64,000 nt of DNA. Origin: an uncultured Poribacteria bacterium (GTDB taxonomy: Bacteria; Poribacteria; WGA-4E; WGA-3G). Positions 15,958-24,076 of the stretch are shown here, one piece after another; within the stretch, counting starts at the first letter, position 1; every line of letters starts with the position of its first letter. The DNA lies in NCBI GenBank assembly GCA_951828385.1, contig OX639973.1, positions 3,525,200 through 3,589,199 on the forward strand. Reading direction: 5' to 3'. A program made the position numbers and the translations under genes. The notes under the pieces are model-generated. The model was not told where the DNA came from and did no database searches. It saw only the letters and a list, made by a program, of their open reading frames with translations.

Positions 15958-16737
15958 TTACAAGCGGATGTCCAACTCAATCAACTGCCAATATATAATC
16001 TTCCAATCCGAGCCTTCACGGCGGAACTCAAATTTACAATGTGCCTTGAGTTCCCTTGGATCACGTTGCTCCCCCTTCTCAGCGTTTACATCAAGTCGAA
16101 GTGTTACTGCCATTTTCCGTGCATGCGTTACATCTATCTCTATATCCTCGAATAGGAATTCAAGGAAGACGTACTCCTCAAAGAGTTGCGTCATCGCCGG
16201 AACGACATCTTCATAATTTTCAGGAATAATGCCTGATGCAACACCGAAGAGTGTCGCAGCGTCGTCTGCAGCGACGTAGGTCTCCGAAAAGAGTGCCTGG
16301 ATCGCTTCAATGTTGTCCATATCCAGCGATTCAAGGAGGTCAGAAAAATCATCAAAGAATTCTCGGATCTCCGCTTCTGGATCCTTTAGGGGTGCCAACG
16401 CAACATCTACAACCAAGCGTCCCTGATTGAGCCCGAAGAGTTGGTTATACGGTTTGTAATCTGCATCCTCAACAATCAGTGTGTGCGCATCGCCGTAAAC
16501 GACACCTTGAAAAGAGTAAACACCCTCCACGCCAGTTTCGACTGATGACCCTAACAGTTTTACAGTAGCACCCGGAATAGGATTCCCGGTCCCCGCATCG
16601 GTGACAGTGCCAGAGACTGTCCCGTATTCGAGGACGACCGGTTTTTCAGGTTCAGGTTCAATTGGATCTTCAGCATTCTCACACGCAGAAATACATACCA
16701 CGATTAATAAAAATAAAATAATTTTCTTGGGTATCAT
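15958..16737 (-). CDS. Lipoprotein with carboxypeptidase-regulatory-like domain
   Basis: 259 residues. Lipobox: hydrophobic ILFLLIVVCISAC with lipidated Cys at about 19, followed by an acidic/proline linker (EDPIEPEPEKP). Residues 35-110 form a CarboxypepD_reg-like beta-sandwich (YGTVSGTVTDAGTGNPIPGA, YSFQGVVYGDAHTL). The C-terminal half (EIREFFDDFSDLLESLD..., FEFRREGSDWKIIYW) resembles a SnoaL/NTF2-like alpha+beta domain. Predicted outer-membrane or periplasmic lipoprotein with a binding role. AAGGAG lies upstream. It is the last gene of the minus-strand cluster after the symporter gene (78-bp gap). Confidence 0.65.
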   Translation of the reverse strand: MIPKKIILFLLIVVCISACENAEDPIEPEPEKPVVLEYGTVSGTVTDAGTGNPIPGATVKLLGSSVETGVEGVYSFQGVVYGDAHTLIVEDADYKPYNQLFGLNQGRLVVDVALAPLKDPEAEIREFFDDFSDLLESLDMDNIEAIQALFSETYVAADDAATLFGVASGIIPENYEDVVPAMTQLFEEYVFLEFLFEDIEIDVTHARKMAVTLRLDVNAEKGEQRDPRELKAHCKFEFRREGSDWKIIYWQLIELDIRL

Positions 16738-16815
16738 ATCTATCTACCACTCCTTAAATAATACTGTTCAGCGAAGTTCTCACCTTGCTACCGTACGTTT
16801 TCAACGAAACTCCCA

Positions 16816-18261
16816 TCAATCAAAAAACTTCTCAAGTGTTTGTGAGCTCGGCGGTTTCGTGAGTAGAGAAACGATTATTAAGGTGACAGATGAAACGGCG
16901 ATCAGGATCGTAACAGGCATAATCCCTGTCCCGCCTACAGTATATCCCGGTGTCTGCCAGTTGCGGAGAAAGAAATAGAGCCATAACAGAATAACGCTTA
17001 TAATCGCGGCAAACACACCACTTTTTGTGCTCCGCCGCCAGAACAACGCTGCGACCACAATCGGAAAAAGCCCCGAAAATCCGGTGAATGACCAGATAGC
17101 GAGTCTAAAAATACTCGGTGTCGCGATCAGCGAGATGAGATAGGTAATACAAAGCACACCGCTTACAAATAGCCGTCCCACCCACACCCGCTGTTTCTCG
17201 GAAAACGCGCCTTGACGATAATGCCCAATAATATCGTGCGTGAACATGCTGCCAATCGCAAGCGATTGTGAATCAAGCGATGACATAATCGCAGCAAAAA
17301 CACCAGCACCTAAAAATCCAGCCAAGACACCCGGGGCGTGCATACCTATCATCTGAATCAGCACATTATTTGCTTGCGATCCGTGTAAATCCGGGACATC
17401 TACATTTCCCAATATTCCGAGCAGTACGCTCGGAATCCACACAATTGCGATACACAATGGATACAGGATAATTGCATAACGGAACGTACCGACATCTTTT
17501 GCGGTTAGGAAATGTGAGAAGATATGCGGAAACATACCGACACAGAGGGGAATACAGAGATACGTTAACAGTTCTAACGGCTTAATATGCTCCGCCTGCA
17601 TCAGCAACCCCGGATCAACTTTAGAGATTGCGTTTGCAAAACCGCCCATTCGATTCGTGATAACAAAGAAGGTGATACCTCCGAGTGTCATGAAAACGAG
17701 TGTCTGGAAGGTATTTACCCAAGCGGTGCCTCGCATACCGCTATAGGTAACATAACAGAGCACAACAGCGCAGATAAGTAAACCGCCGCCCCACTGTGGA
17801 ATTTTGCCATCTGTAAGGGTCGCCAATGTCCCTCCACCGCCCATCACTCCGATCAGCAGATACGGTATGAGCAGCAACACAAATATAATGAAAAGCAGTA
17901 GTCCTATGCCATCGGACTCCCACCGGTCTCGGAAGTACTGCGCCTGCGTCACATAACCAAACCGTTTTCCAATTCGCCATAAGCGGGTCCCGATAAAGAG
18001 GAACACACACGGCACAACGATCGCAGAAGAAGAAGCCATCAGCGCAAAGACACCGATGCCTCTGTGGTAGGCTTCACCGGATGCCCCAAGGATTGAGAAC
18101 GCAGTCATGTTCGTGCCGAAAAGCGTCATCAAGAGAATAAACCAATTGATTGTCCGGCTCGCGACGAAGTAGTCTTCGCCGGTGTTTCGGAAAAGTTTGT
18201 GGCTCAAAGCACCGAGAAGCAGCACCATAGCGAGGTAGATAAAAATAACAGCAAGACTCAT
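16816..18261 (-). CDS. Sodium:solute symporter family (SSS) permease
   Basis: 481 residues starting at ATG 18261, which overlaps the TGA of the DUF3311 gene (ATGA), implying translational coupling. Roughly 12-13 membrane segments. SSS features include DYFVASRTINWFILLMTLFGTNMTAFSILG near the start and GLLICAVVLCYVTYSGMRGTAWVNTFQT, the family signature region. It imports a small organic solute with Na+. The DUF3311 partner is commonly found with symporters of this type. The substrate is not determinable from sequence. Confidence 0.88.
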   Translation of the reverse strand: MSLAVIFIYLAMVLLLGALSHKLFRNTGEDYFVASRTINWFILLMTLFGTNMTAFSILGASGEAYHRGIGVFALMASSSAIVVPCVFLFIGTRLWRIGKRFGYVTQAQYFRDRWESDGIGLLLFIIFVLLLIPYLLIGVMGGGGTLATLTDGKIPQWGGGLLICAVVLCYVTYSGMRGTAWVNTFQTLVFMTLGGITFFVITNRMGGFANAISKVDPGLLMQAEHIKPLELLTYLCIPLCVGMFPHIFSHFLTAKDVGTFRYAIILYPLCIAIVWIPSVLLGILGNVDVPDLHGSQANNVLIQMIGMHAPGVLAGFLGAGVFAAIMSSLDSQSLAIGSMFTHDIIGHYRQGAFSEKQRVWVGRLFVSGVLCITYLISLIATPSIFRLAIWSFTGFSGLFPIVVAALFWRRSTKSGVFAAIISVILLWLYFFLRNWQTPGYTVGGTGIMPVTILIAVSSVTLIIVSLLTKPPSSQTLEKFFD

Positions 18262-18458
18262 TTCTCTCCCCAATCGCCTCGTGCTTTGACGAAGGCTGCC
18301 ATCAGCACCGTTGCTACAAGGCAGAACGCTATATGATAGAGCAACCCTACCGGCAATCCCAAAACAAGCTGCGGCGTTTCCCAGAACCAGAAATCGTTAT
18401 GGAGTAAGAACAATAACACGAGTAGGCAGTACAACATCCATCTAATTGGGTTCTTCAT
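18258..18458 (-). CDS. DUF3311-like small membrane protein
   Basis: 66 residues from the ATG at 18458, which has AAGGAGG six bases upstream; the longer open frame is not needed. Two membrane helices (WMLYCLLVLLFLLHNDFWFW and LGLPVGLLYHIAFCLVATVLMAAFV) and the position just before an SSS symporter match DUF3311 proteins. It overlaps the end of the TRAP permease gene by 17 bp and the symporter start by 4 bp, so the three genes form one unit. Possibly a symporter accessory subunit. Confidence 0.7.
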   Translation of the reverse strand: MKNPIRWMLYCLLVLLFLLHNDFWFWETPQLVLGLPVGLLYHIAFCLVATVLMAAFVKARGDWGEK

Positions 18459-20481
18459 AGCGCGCCTCCTTTTCTCGCCAATTATAATAGAAAATGGCAA
18501 TACTGGCGACTATTACTATTCCATGAATCCACACAAACTGCACGCTGGTTGGGAGAAAAAAGAGGATGAGTGCAGCGGCAAACAAGATGCAGCGTGTCCA
18601 TAGCGACAATTTGTTAAAAATATAACCTGCGATCGCAGCCGCAAAGATAACCGTCCCAACCAATGTGAGTGAGAAATTCCCGAAAACTGCCCATAATTCG
18701 GGTGCACCGCCATCGCTATCCAGCCAGAGTAACGCCGGGCGCAACACGAACGCGTAGGGTAACGCGAAACCGACGAGTGCGAACCTGAATGCGGCGAACG
18801 CTGTCGCCATTATCCCGGACCCCGCGATCGCAGCTGCAGCATACGCTGCCAATGCAACAGGTGGTGTCACCATCGACATCATCCCGAAATAGAAGATAAA
18901 AAAGTGTGCCGCGAGTGGAACAACTCCCAAATCCAGAAGCACGGGCCCCACCAAGATAGCCATCAGTAGATAACAGACCGATGAAGGCAAGCCCATCCCG
19001 AGAATGATTGTCGAAATCATCAGAAAGAACAGTGCTAACATCAGATTTGTAGCCGCAAGCGGTAAGAGCGTTGAGGGTAACTTACTACCGATCCCCGTCA
19101 ATGTCACGACCCCCAGAATGATACCGACGCACGCTGCAGCCGCAATCAACGAAACGCCGCTCTGTGCTGCCCGCTCACAAGGCGATATTAAAAAGTTGAC
19201 CCCTTGCTTCAAATCCGAAGCACCGACACCGGTTTCAGTGGTAGGATGCAGTCCACGTATTCGGCGTATTAAGTAGCCCAACAGACTTATTGCGATGACT
19301 ATCAATAGACTCCAGCTCACCGCTCGGAACGCCGTAGCCCCTATTAGCAAAACGCCGATAAGCGTAACAAACGCAGCGAAAAAGATAAACCCTTGCAGCG
19401 TCAAGAGTTTTCCACGCTTCTTTTCCTGCTCGTCGTCAACTGCTTCTTCAGAATTGCGAACGTGCCTACCACTTTTCGCCGACTTCGCTTTAGCCAACTC
19501 GCGAGCCGAAAAATGCACCATACACAGCATGCCCGTATAGTAAAGGATTGCTGGAAGTAGTGCTGCCCTGATGATCTCCAAATAGGTGACAGCAGGCTCC
19601 ACGATTTCAAGCATCATATATGCGGCTGCACCCATGATGGGTGGTACTAATGCGCCGCCGGAACTTGCCGCGGCTTCAATGCCACCTGCTATCGTAGGTT
19701 GAAACCCAGAGCGTTGCATCAGCGGAATCGTAAATGTGCCAGTCGTCGCTGTATTCGCTACAGCGGAACCGGACAACGATCCCATCATACCGCTGCTCAG
19801 GACAGCGACCTTCGCGGGTGCCCCCGCACTCGCACCGAACACGCGCCTCGCCAAATCCAAGACATAACGGGTGGCACCCGTCCGTTCGAGCAATGTACCG
19901 AACAGGACAAACAGGAACACATAGGTGAACATCACCCGAAGCGCGATGCCAAATGTGCCTTGACTGTGTAAAAAAGTCTGACTGACAATACGTTGAACGG
20001 AATATCCGCGATGTGGAAACAACGCATCCGGCATAAACTGCCCAAAGCCAGCATAGAGCAGAAACGCGAGAGAGAGCAATGGAAGCGTTACACCAATAGA
20101 ACGACGCGTCGCTTCTAATACTAAGACGAGTCCGACCCCACCGACGATGTAATCCAGGAGCAGTTCTGCACCCGCCCGATCACCGAGCGACTTACCGTCT
20201 AACCAGAAGCCTTGAAAAACCGGTTCTGTTTGTATTACAACATAGCCGAAACAGGCAATCACACTGCCTATCAGCACAACATCAAGCCCTTGAAAAACAG
20301 GGTTTTCCGCGAAACGTGAATGAATAGGGTATCTCAAAAATACCACTATTAACCCGAACATCGCGAAGAGTGCTAACTCAGATTGCGGCGCCAGCTGCGG
20401 ATAGTTGACCTCGGCTAAGATAAAAAGGCACAGCAGCACCGAAACGACAAGAAAGATGTTATTTTTTAATTTTTGTATCAA
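18442..20481 (-). CDS. TRAP transporter fused permease (DctQ-DctM type)
   Basis: 679 residues, about 18 membrane segments. The N-terminal ~170 residues correspond to the small 4-TM (DctQ-like) part, and the rest to the large DctM part: SGMMGSLSGSAVANTATTGTFTIPLM and SSGGALVPPIMGAAAYMM are classic for the 4TM/12TM fusion class, which usually works with TAXI-type receptors. It takes up organic acids or amino acids using Na+/H+. No solute-binding receptor gene is adjacent; upstream is an unrelated operon. Start is TTG, since no in-frame ATG precedes the first helix. Confidence 0.88.
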   Translation of the reverse strand: MIQKLKNNIFLVVSVLLCLFILAEVNYPQLAPQSELALFAMFGLIVVFLRYPIHSRFAENPVFQGLDVVLIGSVIACFGYVVIQTEPVFQGFWLDGKSLGDRAGAELLLDYIVGGVGLVLVLEATRRSIGVTLPLLSLAFLLYAGFGQFMPDALFPHRGYSVQRIVSQTFLHSQGTFGIALRVMFTYVFLFVLFGTLLERTGATRYVLDLARRVFGASAGAPAKVAVLSSGMMGSLSGSAVANTATTGTFTIPLMQRSGFQPTIAGGIEAAASSGGALVPPIMGAAAYMMLEIVEPAVTYLEIIRAALLPAILYYTGMLCMVHFSARELAKAKSAKSGRHVRNSEEAVDDEQEKKRGKLLTLQGFIFFAAFVTLIGVLLIGATAFRAVSWSLLIVIAISLLGYLIRRIRGLHPTTETGVGASDLKQGVNFLISPCERAAQSGVSLIAAAACVGIILGVVTLTGIGSKLPSTLLPLAATNLMLALFFLMISTIILGMGLPSSVCYLLMAILVGPVLLDLGVVPLAAHFFIFYFGMMSMVTPPVALAAYAAAAIAGSGIMATAFAAFRFALVGFALPYAFVLRPALLWLDSDGGAPELWAVFGNFSLTLVGTVIFAAAIAGYIFNKLSLWTRCILFAAALILFFLPTSVQFVWIHGIVIVASIAIFYYNWREKEARYEEPN

Positions 20482-20759
20482 TAGGTTGACCGATTCTGCT
20501 TTTTTAGTTTGCCGACAAGGCTTGAACTTCCATCTGTTTTCAGGGTGCGAGTTTGCAAGGCAAGTAACGAGATACCCTAAATTTCTTTAAGTTTAGCAAG
20601 GAATGCGGAGGAAAGTCAAGGGAAAAGCAGAAGTGCAGGCAAAGTCTCTTGATCACGACTTCTCTTAAAACGGAAAGCGGAGGCACTGAGGGTGAGGGGT
20701 CTACGGTGTTCTTCTTGTAAGGAAAAAGAATAGGAGTCCGCGGACGAGGCAGTACGCGT

Positions 20760-22796
20760 TTATTTTCCCGGTTCCGTTGCGAGATATTTCGGGTTTGGTT
20801 GAATCGCCGGGGGATAATGAATTTGCCACACTTTGACTCGTGCCTGCGTGAAGTTAGCCGTGGGGTAGACAGGAACAAACGCGTCGCTTAGTTCACCTTG
20901 CAGGAAAACTTCCGGGGGTTGACTTTGTGTTAGCATAAGGTGTGTCGCTTCGTGGGTTTTTAGGAATTCCAACGCGTCTCGTGCATCGGTGGCATCGCGG
21001 ATATGTGTGTTGTAGAGATGGATCCAGTGCTGGATGTAGTGATCCTGATCAATAACGGTTTTGACCCCACCGAGAACGTTCAGTTGACTGCCGAAACTCC
21101 ATCTTGCAGCGACAACAGCAGTGTGTGACAGTTCCGTTTTCATCCACGCAAACGCCTTTGCAACCGGGGAATCTCCGGGCTTGGCTTGGCGCATCTCTGT
21201 TGCGGCGAAAACTGAGCGTTCCGCGTGTTCCCCAGCGGGTCTCCAATACATGAGGGAAGCAACGAGAACGACAGCAATACCAACTTTTATGACACGCAGC
21301 GGCAGCTTTTCCCTGAAGTTTGCACTCAGGAATCGTGTGTTTTTGAGATTTTCAGTTACAGACAACCCGACACGGTGTATCAGTTCAGTGGAAAAGAACG
21401 CAATGGGAAGTCCGATAAAAAAGTCGTAGCGTTTCGCATCTCGGGAAAGCGATACCCAGAGAAGAAACCAAACAGCCATCGCAATATAGACAAGTTCTCG
21501 TTTTGGTGCTTCGCGTTGCCGCCATGCAATGAAGAGAAGCACAAGTGCCATGCATCCAAGCGATGCGAAAAAGAGGATGCTACCCCCAGACGCGCCTAAC
21601 AGGGTCTCAAGTCGCGCTTGAAAAAAGGTGGTGAGCATGAACAGAAATATAAACACCGCTAACACCGTGCCGCTGTTTTTCCAGAGACGAATGCTGACAC
21701 TCATGAATCCAAGACTGCTCAAGAAAAAGAGACTGCCGTATCGGAACACCCAATATCTGTAATCCGGTATGTTGAGTTCTCCCACGGTTTGCATCAGTTG
21801 GTTTTGACTTAGAGGAACGGTGCTGATTGCGAAGGTGTCAAATTGCATCAACACGTATCCAAGTGCCAGGGCAAGGCTCGCGAGTGTTAATCCCAGGGAG
21901 AGGTTTCTGGCGTGTGGGCGGAATGTATCCGCAAACGGTGATTTTGTGATCAAAACGTGCCGAAGGGCACGAATCCCTAATAGAACGAGTGGTGGCATCA
22001 GCACAAAAGCAAAGAGATGCGTTGCGAAGCCCTCTCCACTCCGATAGGCAGGTGATGCAAGGTAGAGCGTCGGTACGAAGGTACATACCCAGAGAAGATA
22101 TAACCGTAGCCCCTCTTCCTTTTCAGATGTGAGGAATCTCCAGAGTTCAATACACAAGATGACGCTAAGGAAAACGCCGAAGCCTTCCCAACTGATACCA
22201 CCGAGAAAGACGGTAAAGCCACTGGCGAGCGTCCACAAAAATCGGCTGCGCGGGCGTTGGACGTGTAGGGAAACGAGATAGGTTGTGCCGGCGAGAATGC
22301 CGAGCATGAGACACCAACTGTCCCTATCACTGAATCCGGCGGCACTGCGTTCAACAATACCGGGGAGGGTTGCCAAAAGCACGCCAACGATGCTTGAAAA
22401 GAGCAATCCAAAGTTCCGATAAAGGAAGAAACAGAGGACACCCAATCCTAACAGAAAACAGACAACAGGTGCGAAGAGTGCTACCTGATAGAGTGAGACG
22501 TTGCGAAAGATGAGCGTTATTACCTTGTGCGTGTAAGCAATAGCATAAGAATAGGCATTTAGCGTCTGCCCCAGGTCCCTACCAATGGGGAGCCAGCGGT
22601 GCATATCGCGTGCGGGTAGCCAACCGTTCTCAGACACGATCTGTGCTTGCCAATAGTATAGATAAGGATCGTTTCCTGTAAATTGTCCCTCCGGAATATT
22701 AGGAACACCGTGAATACGAATCCAGAAAGCGACGAATAAAATAACACACAAAAGTAACCAAGGGCTAAAACGTACTATTTTTTGTAAAGTATTCAT
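20760..22796 (-). CDS. STT3/PglB/AglB-like oligosaccharyltransferase family membrane protein
   Basis: 678 residues: about 13 N-terminal membrane helices, then a ~170-residue soluble C-terminal domain, the layout of STT3 proteins. Residues corresponding to the PglB active site are visible: N42-D43-P44 in the first loop, R150, D157-R-D159 (same spacing as PglB R147/D154/D156), and TVGE340 matching TIQE319. SRDAKRYDFF precedes the last helices as in the family. The acceptor-binding WWDYG is replaced by RWSFG (565-569), followed by GGVKTVIDQDHY as the usual GxxTTxxDNNTW. It could transfer a lipid-linked glycan to protein or be a diverged GT-C enzyme. It starts 8 bp after the permease gene. Confidence 0.72.
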   Translation of the reverse strand: MNTLQKIVRFSPWLLLCVILFVAFWIRIHGVPNIPEGQFTGNDPYLYYWQAQIVSENGWLPARDMHRWLPIGRDLGQTLNAYSYAIAYTHKVITLIFRNVSLYQVALFAPVVCFLLGLGVLCFFLYRNFGLLFSSIVGVLLATLPGIVERSAAGFSDRDSWCLMLGILAGTTYLVSLHVQRPRSRFLWTLASGFTVFLGGISWEGFGVFLSVILCIELWRFLTSEKEEGLRLYLLWVCTFVPTLYLASPAYRSGEGFATHLFAFVLMPPLVLLGIRALRHVLITKSPFADTFRPHARNLSLGLTLASLALALGYVLMQFDTFAISTVPLSQNQLMQTVGELNIPDYRYWVFRYGSLFFLSSLGFMSVSIRLWKNSGTVLAVFIFLFMLTTFFQARLETLLGASGGSILFFASLGCMALVLLFIAWRQREAPKRELVYIAMAVWFLLWVSLSRDAKRYDFFIGLPIAFFSTELIHRVGLSVTENLKNTRFLSANFREKLPLRVIKVGIAVVLVASLMYWRPAGEHAERSVFAATEMRQAKPGDSPVAKAFAWMKTELSHTAVVAARWSFGSQLNVLGGVKTVIDQDHYIQHWIHLYNTHIRDATDARDALEFLKTHEATHLMLTQSQPPEVFLQGELSDAFVPVYPTANFTQARVKVWQIHYPPAIQPNPKYLATEPGK

Positions 22797-22804
22797 CAGG
22801 GACT

Positions 22805-24076
22805 TTATATCTCCATTCTAAGTGCGTCAATAGGCGAAAGCCGTGCTGCCCGTATAGCGGGGTAGACCCCGAAACTCATGCCCATGAAAACCGAAAAGAA
22901 AACAGAAGTTAGCATCCAAGGTAAAGAAAGAACAACAGGCCACTCCGGCACAATTGGGACGATCCGAACAGCAAGGCGTGCCATGCCGTGCGCTGCTAAC
23001 CAACCCCCCCCAATGCCAAAAACTCCGCCGCAGAAACAGAGGCATACCGATTCGGTTAAGAACTGATAGAAGATGTCAATTCGCTTCGCACCAATCGATT
23101 TCCGTAATCCTATCTCTCGTGTCTTTTCACCAACGGAGACGAGGCAGATGTTCATGATACCGATGCCGCCCACAAATAACGAGAAACCCGCAATGCTGCC
23201 CAGAGAAATCCCAACGACCCTTTGGATGTGCTCCAATTGCCGAATAGAACGGTTGGGTAGCCGATAACCGATAAAGTCATCTTTTCCCCGGTGCCTCTTA
23301 CGCAGGACATTTTTAACCGAATCAATGACACTGTAAACGTCTGCGCCTTCTTGAAAAAAGACGGTAAACCTTAGAATATCGTGCTCTCCGGAGAGTCGCT
23401 GTTGGTGTGTTGTTAACGGCACGCAGACAATATCATCCAGTGAGTAGTAGTTATGGAGGCTTCTTCCCTTTGGTGCCATGATACCGACGACACGACACCG
23501 GACCGCGGGGTGTCTCCAACTGAACTTAATTTTCACCTCTTCTCCAATAGCGAATGCTTCCCCAAACAGATCCATAGCAGCTTCTGCACCAAGTATACAT
23601 ACCTGCACACCCGTCTCAATATCATTCTCAGAGAAAAATCGCCCGTGTTGCACCTCCCAATGCATGCCTTGGGCATAGTCGGGTGTCACACCTTCAACAT
23701 AAGTCCGTGTTTGCCTGCCGCGTTGACTGATGATAGTACTCCTCCGGTATCTATCAGCCGCTGTGGGTAAGACAAAAAGAACAGAGGGACATTCTGCCTC
23801 AATTGCAGAAATATCCTCAAACGTGTATCGTTCAGTAGTGCGCCGCACGAGGCGCCCGCGTTTCCAGATAGAAGTGTGCGTATCGAACAGAATTCGGTTA
23901 CCCCCACCAAACTTTTTCAGGTCGTCCGTAATGATTTTTTTCGCACCATCGCCAATAGCTATCATACAAAGCACACTCGCAATCCCAATAGAAATGCCGA
24001 GGATAGATAATCCGGCGCGGAGTCTGTTTTGAGAAAGGTGAACAATACCTGCAGCGATAACATCACGACTTTTCAT
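22805..24076 (-). CDS. MacB/FtsX-type ABC transporter permease
   Basis: 423 residues. First helix near 20-40 (LSILGISIGIASVLCMIAIGDGA), a ~210-residue periplasmic MacB_PCD domain, and three C-terminal helices of the FtsX domain (GSIAGFSLFVGGIGIMNI, VGEKTREIGLRKSIGAKR as the cytoplasmic coupling signature). The C-terminus SFGVYPAIRAARLSPIDALR is typical. Members move lipoproteins, peptides or signals mechanically with a separate ATPase; no ATPase gene is adjacent. It overlaps the WD40 gene by 14 bp and is followed after 8 bp by the STT3-like gene. Confidence 0.88.
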   Translation of the reverse strand: MKSRDVIAAGIVHLSQNRLRAGLSILGISIGIASVLCMIAIGDGAKKIITDDLKKFGGGNRILFDTHTSIWKRGRLVRRTTERYTFEDISAIEAECPSVLFVLPTAADRYRRSTIISQRGRQTRTYVEGVTPDYAQGMHWEVQHGRFFSENDIETGVQVCILGAEAAMDLFGEAFAIGEEVKIKFSWRHPAVRCRVVGIMAPKGRSLHNYYSLDDIVCVPLTTHQQRLSGEHDILRFTVFFQEGADVYSVIDSVKNVLRKRHRGKDDFIGYRLPNRSIRQLEHIQRVVGISLGSIAGFSLFVGGIGIMNICLVSVGEKTREIGLRKSIGAKRIDIFYQFLTESVCLCFCGGVFGIGGGWLAAHGMARLAVRIVPIVPEWPVVLSLPWMLTSVFFSVFMGMSFGVYPAIRAARLSPIDALRMEI

